Source of the DNA: Microscilla marina ATCC 23134
GTDB taxonomy: Bacteria > Bacteroidota > Bacteroidia > Cytophagales > Microscillaceae
NCBI RefSeq assembly: GCF_000169175.1
Contig: NZ_AAWS01000012.1
Span: forward strand, 67,001-131,000
Length of the DNA stretch: 64,000 bases
Direction: 5' to 3'
Positions 33,630 to 42,524 of the stretch are shown piece by piece. Position numbers and translations under genes: made by a program. Every line of letters starts with the position of its first letter. Position 1 is the first letter of the stretch. Below the pieces are notes generated by a model. The model was not told where the DNA came from, ran no database searches, and saw only the letters and a program-made list of their open reading frames with translations.

Positions 33630-34544
33630 TTGACCAATCTCAACAAATACTTGCTGGTAGTGGTAGGGCCTACGGCAGTGGGTAAAACAACCTTGTGTAT
33701 TCGTTTGGCGCAACATTTCGACACTGAGATAGTGTCTGCCGACTCCCGACAGTTTTACCGTGAAATGGCTATAGGAACCGCCAAGCCTACCTCCGAAGAA
33801 TTGGCGCAAGCTCCTCATCACCTGATCGATTCTCAGTCTATTATGGATGACTATAATGTGGGAGACTATGAGAAAGATGCATTGGTTTGCCTAGAGGACA
33901 TTTTTGCCCGTAAACAAGTAGCCATCCTTACGGGTGGGTCGGGCTTGTATATACAGGCGGTGTGCGATGGAATAGACGAAATGCCTGAAGTAGCTCCCGA
34001 AATTCGTGCCCAGTTGATGGGGAGGCTCCAGCAAGAAGGGCTTGAGCCTTTATTGCAGCAATTGGAGCAACTAGATCCGGTGTATTACCAACAGGTAGAC
34101 CAAGCCAACCCTCATAGGGTAGTACGTGCTCTGGAGGTGTGCTTGAGTACAGGGCAACCTTATTCTTCGTTTCGTAAAAAAAATAAAGTACAGCGACCTT
34201 TTAATATTTTAAAAATAGGGTTGGAGCGTGACCGGGAAGAGTTGTACGAGCGCATTAATTTGCGCATGGACTTGATGCTGGAGCAAGGACTGTTAGAGGA
34301 GGTAAAAGCTTTGTACCCTTACAAAAACCACAATGCACTGCAAACAGTGGGGTATAAAGAGATATTTGACTATATGGACAACAAGCACGATTGGGACGAG
34401 GCAGTACGTTTGCTTAAGCGCAACAGTCGTCGATATGCGAAGCGACAAATGACTTGGTTTAGGCGAGACGAAGAAATCCATTGGTTTTCGCCCCAAAAAG
34501 TTGATACAATCATAGATTGGGTAGATCGACGAATGAGTGATTGA
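33630..34544 (+). CDS. miaA: tRNA dimethylallyltransferase MiaA
   Basis: Adds a dimethylallyl group to N6 of A37 in tRNAs reading UNN codons. 304 residues: P-loop 'VVGPTAVGKTTL' at 10-21, 'VSADSRQFYREMAIGTAKP', 'HHLIDS', 'ILTGGSGLYIQAVCDG', 'HRVVRALEVCLSTGQPYS', and C-terminal 'NALQTVGYKEIFDYM' and 'NSRRYAKRQMTWFRRD'. The start is a TTG at 33630; the P-loop is too close to the next Met for a later start. The next gene begins 64 bases downstream. Confidence 0.97.
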   Translation: MTNLNKYLLVVVGPTAVGKTTLCIRLAQHFDTEIVSADSRQFYREMAIGTAKPTSEELAQAPHHLIDSQSIMDDYNVGDYEKDALVCLEDIFARKQVAILTGGSGLYIQAVCDGIDEMPEVAPEIRAQLMGRLQQEGLEPLLQQLEQLDPVYYQQVDQANPHRVVRALEVCLSTGQPYSSFRKKNKVQRPFNILKIGLERDREELYERINLRMDLMLEQGLLEEVKALYPYKNHNALQTVGYKEIFDYMDNKHDWDEAVRLLKRNSRRYAKRQMTWFRRDEEIHWFSPQKVDTIIDWVDRRMSD

Positions 34545-34607
34545 CAAACAAATAGGGTGCTAAGAATGTTAAACAGGTGATATTTTACTTGCAAATATGA
34601 GAATAAT

Positions 34608-35780
34608 ATGCGCATACTACTTTATACTGGAAAAGGTGGGGTAGGCAAAACTACCATAGCCGCCGCCACTGCCGTAAAAACCGCCGAAATGGGGTATAAA
34701 ACCTTGGTAATCTCTACCGATCCGGCGCACAGCCTGTCCGATGCCCTAGACGTAAAGCTACAGCCTGAGCCTACCCTTATTCAAGAAAACCTCTATGGGC
34801 AGGAGTTAGATGTATATTATTCTATGAAAAAGTACTGGGGACAAATGCGCGAGATGTTGTTGGCCATTTTTAAGCTACAAGGGGTAAACCGGGTAGTGGC
34901 AGAAGAAATGTCAGCGTTGCCCGGTATGGAAGAAGCCTCTGCTTTTTTGTGGATAGACAAGTATTATGAAGAAAAGGCCTTCGATGTGGTAATTATTGAC
35001 AGTGCGCCTACTGGCGAAACCCTTACTTTACTTACCATTCCACAAGTGAGCCAGTGGTGGTTGAGCAAAGCATTTCCTTTTCAGAAATATGCCATCAAAG
35101 CAGTGGGGTCTATGGTACGGGGAGTTACGGGTATTCCTATAGACAAAGGGTATGAAGAACTGGATGAGCTTTTTAATAAGTTGCAAAAGGTGCAAAAACT
35201 CATGAGCAACCCCGAAATATGCTCTATTCGCTTGGTGGTAAACCCGGAGCGAATGGTGATCAAAGAAGCTAAACGTGCTTATACTTACTTGCAAATGTAT
35301 GGGTATCCGGTAGACTCAGTGGTGATTAACCGCATCTTTCCAGAAATGGATGCCGACTCGGTTTTCCATAAATACATTCAGAGCCAAAAGAAGTACTTAC
35401 AAACTATAGAAGAAAGTTTTGATCCGCTGCCTATTGCACAGGTAAAACATTTGGGGGAAGAAGTTTTTGGAATCGATTTGCTCAAAACCATCGCTACCTT
35501 GCTTTACCCCGACAGCGATCCTTCAAAGCCTTTGTACAACGAGTCCCCTTTTCAAATCATTGAAAATGGCAGTCGTTATTTGTTAAAAATCCACTTGCCT
35601 TTTGTAGAAGAAGGGAGTGAAGACCTCCGTGTAACCAGCGTAGGGCAAGAGTTGGTTATACAATTGGGCAACCAAAGACGCAATTTTTTCGTGCCTAACT
35701 TCCTGAGCTTTTATACTATGGAAAAACACACCATCAACGAAGGTTGGCTAGTGGTTTTCTACAAAAAGAAAGGGGTATAA
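34608..35780 (+). CDS. ArsA/Get3-type anion-pumping ATPase homologue with C-terminal HSP20-like domain
   Basis: A deviant-Walker P-loop ATPase of 390 residues. Seen: 'YTGKGGVGKTTIAAATA' (signature Lys in GKGGVGKT), 'VISTDPAHSLSDALD' (switch I), 'VVIIDSAPTGETLTLLTIP' (switch II), and 'VVNPERMVIKEAKRAYTYLQMYGY'. After about residue 305 comes an HSP20-like beta domain ('YLLKIHLPF', 'QELVIQLGNQRRNFFVPNFLS') found in bacterial ArsA-like proteins without arsenic links. No arsenic genes are near, so a protein-targeting or chaperone role is as likely as transport. Confidence 0.88.
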   Translation: MRILLYTGKGGVGKTTIAAATAVKTAEMGYKTLVISTDPAHSLSDALDVKLQPEPTLIQENLYGQELDVYYSMKKYWGQMREMLLAIFKLQGVNRVVAEEMSALPGMEEASAFLWIDKYYEEKAFDVVIIDSAPTGETLTLLTIPQVSQWWLSKAFPFQKYAIKAVGSMVRGVTGIPIDKGYEELDELFNKLQKVQKLMSNPEICSIRLVVNPERMVIKEAKRAYTYLQMYGYPVDSVVINRIFPEMDADSVFHKYIQSQKKYLQTIEESFDPLPIAQVKHLGEEVFGIDLLKTIATLLYPDSDPSKPLYNESPFQIIENGSRYLLKIHLPFVEEGSEDLRVTSVGQELVIQLGNQRRNFFVPNFLSFYTMEKHTINEGWLVVFYKKKGV

Positions 35781-35887
35781 TACACGTCAGTACCATTGTA
35801 TAGCATCACTATAACTTTTGACTGGCTTACAAGAAATCACTATCTTGAACTTTATAACACTGACAAAAACATAAATTGATATTATAG

Positions 35888-37933
35888 ATGTCTATGAATC
35901 CTTTTTTAGAGAAATTTGATACACCTTTTGAAACGGTACCTTTTGATAAAATCAAAACGGAGCATTTTAAACCTGCCATAGAAGCCGCAATGACAGAAGG
36001 TAAAGCAGAAGTAAAAGCCATTACTGACAATGCAGAGGCTCCTACTTTTGTCAATACCGTAGAAGCCCTGGAGCGTGCCGGGTCTAAAGTAAATATTGTA
36101 GCAGGAGTATTGTCGAACCTCAATAGTGCCGAAACCAGCCCAGAGATTCAGGAGTTGGCAAAAGATATTTTTCCAATGATTACCGAGTACGGCAACGACA
36201 TCTTGTTGGATGAAGCTTTATTTGCTCGAATCAAAGCGGTATACGAACAAAAAGAAGCCTTGAGTCTATCGGCAGAGCAAACTACTTTGTTAGACAAAAC
36301 TTATAAGAGTTTTGTGCGTAATGGAGCAAATTTAAATGATACAGATAAGCAAAAGTTAAGGGAAATAGATGTAGCGTTGTCGAAGCTTTCGGTGCAGTTT
36401 GGGCAAAACGTATTGGCAGATACCAATGCGTATACTATGCATTTAACTGATGAGGCAGATCTTGAAGGTTTACCAGACCAAGTGCGTGAGGCGGCCGCAA
36501 TGACGGCAAAGCAAATGGAAAAAGAAGGGTGGGTGTTTACTTTACAATACCCAAGTTATGTGCCCTTTATGACCTATGCCAGCAAGCGTGAATTGCGAGA
36601 AAAACTTGCCAAGGCTTACGCCAAAAGAGGGTGTCAAGGCAACGACAACGATAACCAAAAAATAGTAAAAGACTTTGCGCGCCTGCGTTATGAAAGAGCC
36701 AACCTATTGGGGTATGCTACCCACGCCGATTTTGTGCTGGAGCAACGCATGGCAAGTACCCCCAAGGTGGTAGAAAACTTCTTGAACGACTTGCTCAAGC
36801 ATGCCAAACCCGCAGCTGACAAAGAGATGCAAGAATTGGTGTCTTATGCCAAAAAACTGGATGGTATAGAGGAAATGCAGCGTTGGGATTATGCCTATTA
36901 CTCTGAGAAACTCAAGAAAGAGAAGTTTAATATTGACGACGAAATGCTCAAGCCTTATTTTGAGTTGGATAAGGTGATTGAGGGTATTTTTGCAGTAGCA
37001 AAAAAACTATATGGGCTCAACTTTAAAGCCAATGCCGATATTCCGGTGTATCACCCAGAGGTAAAGGCGTATGAGGTAGAAGATGAGGAGGGGCGCCATG
37101 TATCTGTGTTTTATGCTGATTTTTTTCCAAGAGAAGGCAAACGCAATGGTGCTTGGATGACCAGCTTTAGAGGGCAAAAAGTAGTCAATGAGGAAGAGCA
37201 GCGCCCTCATGTGTCTATTGTATGCAACTTTACCAAACCCACCGAAACTCGCCCATCTTTGCTTACTTTCAACGAGGTACTGACCTTTTTCCATGAGTTT
37301 GGGCATGCTTTGCATGGGATGTTGGCAAGTGGTAATTATGAAAGCCTGAGTGGTACCCATGTATACTGGGACTTTGTGGAACTACCTTCGCAGATTATGG
37401 AAAACTGGGTGTTTGAAAAAGAAACTCTGGACATTTTTGCCCAACATTACAAAACCGGGGAAAGTATTCCTGCTGACCTGATTCAACGCATCAAAGACAG
37501 TGCAAACTACATGCAAGGATACCAAACCGTTCGCCAGATTAGTTTTGGCAGGTTAGATATGGCATGGCATGCTCAAGATCCTCGCAATGTTGGTGATATT
37601 GCAACATTTGAGCGTGAGGTAGGGGAGGAGACGCGTTTGTTTCCCGAAAGCAAAGAAAACAATAGCATGAGCTGTGGTTTTAGTCATATTTTTGCCGGAG
37701 GCTATTCGGCAGGCTACTATAGTTACAAATGGGCAGAGGTATTAGACGCTGATGCTTATGAGTATTTTCAGGAAAACGGGATTTTTGATTCCAAAACTGC
37801 CCAATCTTTCAAAGACAACATTTTAGCAAAAGGAGGCAGCGAGCACCCTATGGTGTTGTACAAACGCTTTAGAGGCAAAGAGCCTTCACCAGAAGCTTTG
37901 TTGCGTCGTGCCGGTTTGATCGAAAGTAAGTAA
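35888..37933 (+). CDS. dcp: M3-family peptidyl-dipeptidase (Dcp-like)
   Basis: A zinc peptidase of the thimet oligopeptidase family that removes C-terminal dipeptides from small peptides. The 681 residues equal the E. coli Dcp length. The N-terminus 'MNPFLEKFDTPFETVPFDKI' has no signal peptide. The zinc site is HEFGH (His469, His473) with the third ligand Glu498 in 'FVELPSQIMENW'. 'FGRLDMAWH' and 'FSHIFAGGYSAGYYSYKWAEVL' (read in parts) are family motifs. Dcp versus the oligopeptidase A subfamily is judged from length and N-terminus only. Confidence 0.93.
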   Translation: MSMNPFLEKFDTPFETVPFDKIKTEHFKPAIEAAMTEGKAEVKAITDNAEAPTFVNTVEALERAGSKVNIVAGVLSNLNSAETSPEIQELAKDIFPMITEYGNDILLDEALFARIKAVYEQKEALSLSAEQTTLLDKTYKSFVRNGANLNDTDKQKLREIDVALSKLSVQFGQNVLADTNAYTMHLTDEADLEGLPDQVREAAAMTAKQMEKEGWVFTLQYPSYVPFMTYASKRELREKLAKAYAKRGCQGNDNDNQKIVKDFARLRYERANLLGYATHADFVLEQRMASTPKVVENFLNDLLKHAKPAADKEMQELVSYAKKLDGIEEMQRWDYAYYSEKLKKEKFNIDDEMLKPYFELDKVIEGIFAVAKKLYGLNFKANADIPVYHPEVKAYEVEDEEGRHVSVFYADFFPREGKRNGAWMTSFRGQKVVNEEEQRPHVSIVCNFTKPTETRPSLLTFNEVLTFFHEFGHALHGMLASGNYESLSGTHVYWDFVELPSQIMENWVFEKETLDIFAQHYKTGESIPADLIQRIKDSANYMQGYQTVRQISFGRLDMAWHAQDPRNVGDIATFEREVGEETRLFPESKENNSMSCGFSHIFAGGYSAGYYSYKWAEVLDADAYEYFQENGIFDSKTAQSFKDNILAKGGSEHPMVLYKRFRGKEPSPEALLRRAGLIESK

Positions 37934-37954
37934 CTAAAAGTAATGAAGTTTTAA

Positions 37955-38080
37955 GGGGCTGTCTCATAATTCAAGCATTACCAAATTTCTTTTTTTAAGA
38001 AAAAACGGTTTTAAAAACCTGGCAGGTAGGGGTTAATATTCAAAATAATATTTTAGTTGAAGTTATTATGAGACAGTCCT
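37955..38080. mobile_element. Candidate MITE with GGnCTGTCTCATAAT terminal inverted repeats
   Basis: GGGGCTGTCTCATAAT (37955-37970) and ATTATGAGACAGTCCT (38065-38080) are inverted at 14 of 16 positions. The sequence resembles ends of common IS families. The 126-bp unit has no ORF. No clear target duplication is seen. It could also serve as terminator for the upstream peptidase gene. Confidence 0.5.
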
Positions 38081-38087
38081 TTTTTAG

Positions 38088-38263
38088 TTTTAGGAATGGT
38101 GAAAAAATAAATTACCGATTTTGAGGTAGGGATTTTATTCTGAGAGGAGGCACTTTTTGCAGGCGTAACCATAGCTACGGCTAAAAAAAGTAATGAAGTA
38201 TCAGGGTGAAAGAGCACCTCCACCCGAACTTGATTCGGGGGTTATTTTTTTTCCGTTCCTTAA
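38088..38263 (+). repeat. Long-hairpin intergenic element, copy 5
   Basis: TTTTAGGAATGG (38088 on) is inverted against CCGTTCCTTAA (to 38263). The apical stem ACTTTTTGCAGGCGTA...TACGGCTAAAAAAAGT is capped by CGTAAC-CATA-GCTACG (38164-38179), with one stem mismatch. The block GAGGCACTTTTTGC through CTACGG is shared with copy 6 (43912-43941). Confidence 0.55.
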
Positions 38264-38281
38264 TAGCGTAAACAATCACAA

Positions 38282-39226
38282 ATGCCTGTTCACTATACAC
38301 CCGAAGAAGTGCTTAATCTTGTAAAACTCATTTGCAATGGGCAACCAGAAAATGAAGCACTTGCCGAGCAAATTATTCAAGGCAGAGGATTGCCCAAGGC
38401 GCTTGAGTACTTTATGCAAATAGAGAGCGATGCCCTTCGAAAAAAAGCCATGTGTGTTCGGTATGGGTTGGTAGAAGCTTTTCCTCATTTACGTGAATGG
38501 AATTTTAACCCTTATCTAAAACACTATAACCTACCCTTAAGAGAGAGTTTTATTGGTTTACAGCATTTTGAGAGCCTTGAGCGCCTCATGATCAACCAAT
38601 ACCGTAATGAGGTATTGACACTGCCTCCCGAAATAGGTTTATTGACCCAGCTTACGGCACTGGCTGTACTTACCTCACAATTGTTTGAGCTACCCCAAGA
38701 AATAGGGCAGCTGCGCAACCTCATCGAAATATCTATTACTTATTGTCGTTTGACTGAATTGCCCCCACAAATAGCCCAATGGCAAAAACTCAAATCGCTG
38801 AACCTGAAGTACAATAAATTGCATCGCCTACCTCCAGAAGTAAGTGAACTTGGGTTGTTGCAAAGGGTGAGTTTGTTTCATAACCAATTGCAGGGCTTGC
38901 CGGATGGTTTTGAAAAGTTAAAAAAAATTGAAAAATTGTATTTAGGAGGCAATCAGTTCAAGGTTTTCCCCAAACAGGTGTTGGCGCTAACAAATTTAAC
39001 CGAGCTTAATTTATACGATAATCAACTGAGCGAAATACCAGCAGAGATTGTGCAGTTAACCAAACTTCAGTATTTGTATTTGCACAGCAATCAGTTAACT
39101 AGTTTACCTAAAATAATCCAGCGAATGCCTAGCTTAAAAGCAATTCATTTGAAGAACAACCCCATAGCACCCCTTCATCAAGAGAAACTCACCAGACAGT
39201 TTGCTGGTATCATATTAAAGTTTTGA
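38282..39226 (+). CDS. Leucine-rich repeat protein
   Basis: 314 residues without signal peptide or membrane segment. An N-terminal helical part (about 1-90) contains 'ENEALAEQIIQGRGLPKAL', similar to the N-terminal domain of the LRR protein at 58927. About eight LRRs of the 23-residue type follow (LxxLxLxxNxLxxLPxxI), e.g. 'LKSLNLKYNKLHRLPPEV', 'LTELNLYDNQLSEIPAEI' and 'LQYLYLHSNQLTSLPKII'. The C-cap ends 'NPIAPLHQEKLTRQFAGIILKF'. LRRs form protein-binding horseshoes; the target is unknown. It converges on the NTF2-like gene with a 5-base gap. Confidence 0.88.
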   Translation: MPVHYTPEEVLNLVKLICNGQPENEALAEQIIQGRGLPKALEYFMQIESDALRKKAMCVRYGLVEAFPHLREWNFNPYLKHYNLPLRESFIGLQHFESLERLMINQYRNEVLTLPPEIGLLTQLTALAVLTSQLFELPQEIGQLRNLIEISITYCRLTELPPQIAQWQKLKSLNLKYNKLHRLPPEVSELGLLQRVSLFHNQLQGLPDGFEKLKKIEKLYLGGNQFKVFPKQVLALTNLTELNLYDNQLSEIPAEIVQLTKLQYLYLHSNQLTSLPKIIQRMPSLKAIHLKNNPIAPLHQEKLTRQFAGIILKF

Positions 39227-39231
39227 CCAGG

Positions 39232-39702
39232 TTACTTACTGAGCTTCGAGTCGTGAAAAGCGGCACGTTTCCACACGTTTTTTTCTTTGACCCACATCTG
39301 TGTTACACGGATGATAGATTTAAATTTTTTAGCTCGAAAAACACCACTGGAAGTGATTAGGCCATTGGCAATGGCACTATTGCCATATACCTTCACTGTG
39401 AGTTCGGTCATTTGGTAAGTATGCACCTTTAGTTGTCCTGATTTGAGTTGGGTGTGTCGTTTTTTGATGTAATTGAGCCATCCTTTTTTGTCAATCAAGG
39501 CACTGCCACTGTTTGAGTGAATGTACTCTTCAGTAAGGTGTTGGTCTAAAAAAATTACATCAGCAGTTAAAAATGCTTGATTAAACGCTTCAATGGCTTG
39601 GGTTACTTCTTGGATGGCTTGGGTAGAGCGTTGCGCATGTAGCGGCAAGGTGTACAAAAATGTGGCAATGATCAAACCCGTAATTGACTTAAAACTATTC
39701 AT
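39232..39702 (-). CDS. Secreted NTF2-like (DUF4440-type) protein
   Basis: 156 residues with a signal peptide (about 1-23, 'FKSITGLIIATFLYTLPLHAQ'). The rest fits a SnoaL/DUF4440 cone fold: 'AIEAFNQAFLTADVIFLDQHLTEEYIHSNSGSALIDKKGWL', 'VKVYGNSAIANGLITSSG', and 'IRVTQMWVKEKNVWKRAAFHDSKL' (read in parts). Proteins of this fold often bind small molecules; some are enzymes. It is cotranscribed with the LRR gene 12 bases upstream (39715-40602), which suggests, but does not prove, a joint role. Confidence 0.8.
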   Translation of the reverse strand: MNSFKSITGLIIATFLYTLPLHAQRSTQAIQEVTQAIEAFNQAFLTADVIFLDQHLTEEYIHSNSGSALIDKKGWLNYIKKRHTQLKSGQLKVHTYQMTELTVKVYGNSAIANGLITSSGVFRAKKFKSIIRVTQMWVKEKNVWKRAAFHDSKLSK

Positions 39703-39714
39703 AGAAGCAGTAGT

Positions 39715-40602
39715 TTAAATTTCTATCATTGTAGAGGGAGAAAACAATTTTTTTACTTTCACTTTTTCAGCCCCCGAAAAATGGTTTCCTACCAACCATA
39801 CCCGTCGTAGTTTTTTTAATTGACCAATTTCGGGGGGCAAGGTTGTCAAACGATTATAGCTCAGGTGTAGCACCTCAAGGTTGGTCATGAGACCTATCAA
39901 AGGAGTAACGGTTTCTATCTTGTTATGCTCTAATCGCAATTCGCGCAAATATTCTAGTTGGCATATACATTCAGGAAACTCACTGAAAAAATTATCATTG
40001 AGGTACAAACGTTTTAAGTATTTAAGGTTACTGATCTCGTCTGGCAAGGTACTTAATTGATTGAGCTCAAGAAATAGAAAATTTAAATTAGTAAGCCCAC
40101 CCACCGCAGCAGGCACCTCCTCAATGTCGAGGTTATCAAGCGAAAGCTCCCGATTATGAATCCAATCCTGTAGTTGGTCGGCACTAGCAGTTTGTTGCTG
40201 GAGGCAAAACATCCAACCTGTATTCAATAACCGCAAGGCAGTATTGCCCACAATAGAAGAGTTAAGGTTAAACTCAAAGTGTAGTTCAGACAAAAAATCA
40301 GAAAGCTTTGACTCATTGTCCAAATGGTACTCCAGGTCAAAGTTATAACTGAGGGCATACACATCGGAGCTTGAAGCCAGACTGTTTTCAACAATTAATC
40401 TGGACTGTTCAGTCACAAAATCGTCAGGAAAAAAAAGTGAGATAGCAAAAAGGTAAGAAAGGATATCAATGGAAAGATTAGAGGTGTTTTCGGAGAGTTG
40501 AAACGCACCAATGATATTGCTTTTGTCCAGTGTTTCGAGTAATTCAAGTATGGTCTGAAAGTGCTCTTCAGACGAGTTGTCCAGATGTTGATTATTAGCC
40601 AT
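39715..40602 (-). CDS. Leucine-rich repeat protein
   Basis: 295 residues, cytoplasmic by prediction. The N-terminal domain (about 1-150) is helical and homologous to that of the 58927 protein: both have a run like 'IFALSLF/LFAISLF..D...E.S' and then 'VGNTALRLLNTGWMFCLQQQTA' against 'MGNTVLELLGRGIRFCLENKTA'. Five to six 23-residue LRRs follow ('LRELRLEHNKIETVTPLI', 'LEVLHLSYNRLTTLPPEI'). The C-cap 'NHFSGAEKVKVKKLFSPSTMIEI' is shared with 58927 as well. It starts a leftward pair with the NTF2-like gene. Confidence 0.88.
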   Translation of the reverse strand: MANNQHLDNSSEEHFQTILELLETLDKSNIIGAFQLSENTSNLSIDILSYLFAISLFFPDDFVTEQSRLIVENSLASSSDVYALSYNFDLEYHLDNESKLSDFLSELHFEFNLNSSIVGNTALRLLNTGWMFCLQQQTASADQLQDWIHNRELSLDNLDIEEVPAAVGGLTNLNFLFLELNQLSTLPDEISNLKYLKRLYLNDNFFSEFPECICQLEYLRELRLEHNKIETVTPLIGLMTNLEVLHLSYNRLTTLPPEIGQLKKLRRVWLVGNHFSGAEKVKVKKLFSPSTMIEI

Positions 40603-41014
40603 GGCAAAAGCCCTAAAAAGTAGTAAATCTCAATATTAGTTGAATAAGCATACATTGACATGACTTGTTTTAGCTTATTCTTAAAAGTTAATATACAAAA
40701 ACCCTACTATATTCTAAAGTTTTCATTTTTATCAAGGAGATTTATGACAAAGTAGTCATAATATAAGTGTTATGTTTAACCTTAAAATAGTGCTACTTAT
40801 CGAAATATCAAGTTGTTTAGTCTAAACTGATTGACTTTATACTAATATATGTTGTATACATAGACAAGAGCATAGTTGATTTACCTTATAAATAAAATTA
40901 GACATTCTAAAAAGTTTAATTTTTCCATAAAAAGCAAGCACCTACACACCCCAAAAATCATTGTTTTTGGGGTGTGTTTTTTTTGTAGGTACTTTTTAGT
41001 CAATTACTTAGTAT
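40603..41014. other. Intergenic region with an orphan terminator
   Basis: No gene is supported here. The only strong signal is the plus-strand terminator at 40944-40984, with no plus-strand gene upstream. An unannotated small RNA between about 40650 and 40984 is possible. Confidence 0.4.
40944..40984 (+). terminator. Strong terminator without an upstream gene
   Basis: ACACACCCCAAAAA (40944-40957) pairs perfectly with TTTTTGGGGTGTGT (40964-40977) around TCATTG and is followed by seven T. Confidence 0.8.
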
Positions 41015-41144
41015 CTCAAGTTACGCAGTTTTCTGAAGGTCACCTGTTTCTATTGTTGAATGGCTTTATTGCGCAATGCGTAGCCAAACCATTGAGCAAT
41101 AAAGCCATATAACCATCAAAATAAGTAGGTCTGCGTAACTTCAG
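41015..41144 (+). mobile_element. Candidate MITE, copy B (intact, 7-bp target duplication)
   Basis: A 130-bp element bounded by CTCAAGTTACGCAG (41015-41028) and CTGCGTAACTTCAG (41131-41144), inverted at 13 of 14 positions. It is flanked by perfect direct repeats TTAGTAT (41008-41014, 41145-41151). Inside is a hairpin of 16/17 pairs (GGCTTTATTGC... with GCAATAAAGCC). There is no ORF. It ends 12 bases before the tlpA-like stop codon. Confidence 0.8.
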
Positions 41145-41156
41145 TTAGTATAATAA

Positions 41157-42455
41157 TTATTGACTTTTCCCTTCAGCGATTAACTCATCCATTGTTTGTT
41201 TAAAATCTCTTTTAAAATCCTCATAATATTTGCCTGTTCCGGGGCCGTTAAACCCTGTGTGTATTTTACGTACCTTGCCCTGGCGGTCAATAAAAATGGT
41301 GGTAGGAAAAGATAAAATATGATTGAGCATTGGCAATGTTTTCGCGGCTTCTTTTTTATCATTATGCCCCGCAAATAAAAAGTCATACCCTATATTATAC
41401 CGTTTAATCATCTTCTCAATGCGTTTTTTCGCCTTCGCAAACTCAGGGCTGCGTTCATAAGCCAAACCGATAATTTCTACCCCACGACTTTTATTTTTGT
41501 CATACCAGGGAGCTAAAAAAGCCGTTTCATCCAAACAATTGGGGCACCAAGTGCCAAATATTTGTACCAACACCACCTTATTTTTAAACTTTGGGTCATT
41601 CAACGATACTTTTTTGCCCAACATATCAGGAAAGCTAAACGCAAGCTTGTCGTGACCAGGTTTTAGGTAAGTAAGCCTGTTGGCATCAGGTAATTTAGCT
41701 TGGGCGTTTTTTATCCCTGTCCAACTTTCGTATACACTTTTACCATGCCAAAACTGCCCCTTGAGACTGTCGCCTTGTTGGGTGGCTTGAAACAAAAAAG
41801 CGTGATTGCCATCAAAGGCGCTAATTTGTAGCTCACCAGCTTGGTTTACTTGTCCCTCAAGATAACGGTAGTCGCCAGTAGTAGTCATAAAAGTACCCGT
41901 TACCTTACGTTTTTGTTGTTTGAAAATACCTATAGCCGGATATGTGCTCCCATCTTTTTTGGTAAACTCTACCTGCCACCTACCATTAAAGTCAACCAAT
42001 GGTTGATTGGCATCAGCTACAGGAGCAAAACGGTAGTTTTTGCCGTGTTCAGCTTCAAACGCTACCTCATAAGGTTTTTTGAGCCCGTTTTTTATCCACA
42101 AACCCTTGATACGCCTCCCATCAATGATTTTACCCGTAAGGTAAGCATCAAACACGTGCAGAGTAATCTTGACCGAATCAGGTTTTACAAACTCAAATTC
42201 ATCAAGTAAAATGCGTTCTTCGCCATTGATGATATGGGCAGTATATTGTTGGTTTTCCTCGTTTTTTTTGATGTCTAACTGAAAGGGCAATTTGCCTCCC
42301 GGAGTTTGTATAGTAGCACGCCACATACCAGCGGTAAGTAGGGGCGTTTTTTGAGTTTGTTTGTTTTCTGAAGTGGGTTGTTTGCAGGCACTCACAAAAA
42401 ACAGGAGTAAAAACGTGTACAGCGCTAGTGAAAATTGTGGAAATATCTTTTTCAT
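41157..42455 (-). CDS. TlpA-like thioredoxin-fold lipoprotein
   Basis: A periplasm-facing thiol-disulfide protein. I use ATG 42455 (MKKIFPQFSLALYTFLLLFFVSAC), giving a lipoprotein signal with Cys24; the longer frame to 42482 lacks a sensible signal. Of 432 residues, the first about 260 form a beta-rich domain ('WRATIQTPGGKLPFQLDI', 'GRWQVEFTKKDGSTYPAIGIF') typical of Bacteroidota TlpA relatives. The thioredoxin domain follows with the redox CxxC in 'FGTWCPNCLDETAFLAPW' and cis-Pro region 'LSFPTTIFIDRQGKV'. Its partner is unknown; it is monocistronic. Confidence 0.88.
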   Translation of the reverse strand: MKKIFPQFSLALYTFLLLFFVSACKQPTSENKQTQKTPLLTAGMWRATIQTPGGKLPFQLDIKKNEENQQYTAHIINGEERILLDEFEFVKPDSVKITLHVFDAYLTGKIIDGRRIKGLWIKNGLKKPYEVAFEAEHGKNYRFAPVADANQPLVDFNGRWQVEFTKKDGSTYPAIGIFKQQKRKVTGTFMTTTGDYRYLEGQVNQAGELQISAFDGNHAFLFQATQQGDSLKGQFWHGKSVYESWTGIKNAQAKLPDANRLTYLKPGHDKLAFSFPDMLGKKVSLNDPKFKNKVVLVQIFGTWCPNCLDETAFLAPWYDKNKSRGVEIIGLAYERSPEFAKAKKRIEKMIKRYNIGYDFLFAGHNDKKEAAKTLPMLNHILSFPTTIFIDRQGKVRKIHTGFNGPGTGKYYEDFKRDFKQTMDELIAEGKSQ

Positions 42456-42524
42456 AATGGATGATTGAGTACTTAGTAACAATGTTCTAAATCGGACAGC
42501 TTCAAAGCCCCGATTTCTTATCGT

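Noticed and set aside
40876-41112. 78-codon frame
   Set aside because: Crosses a strong terminator and most of a MITE.
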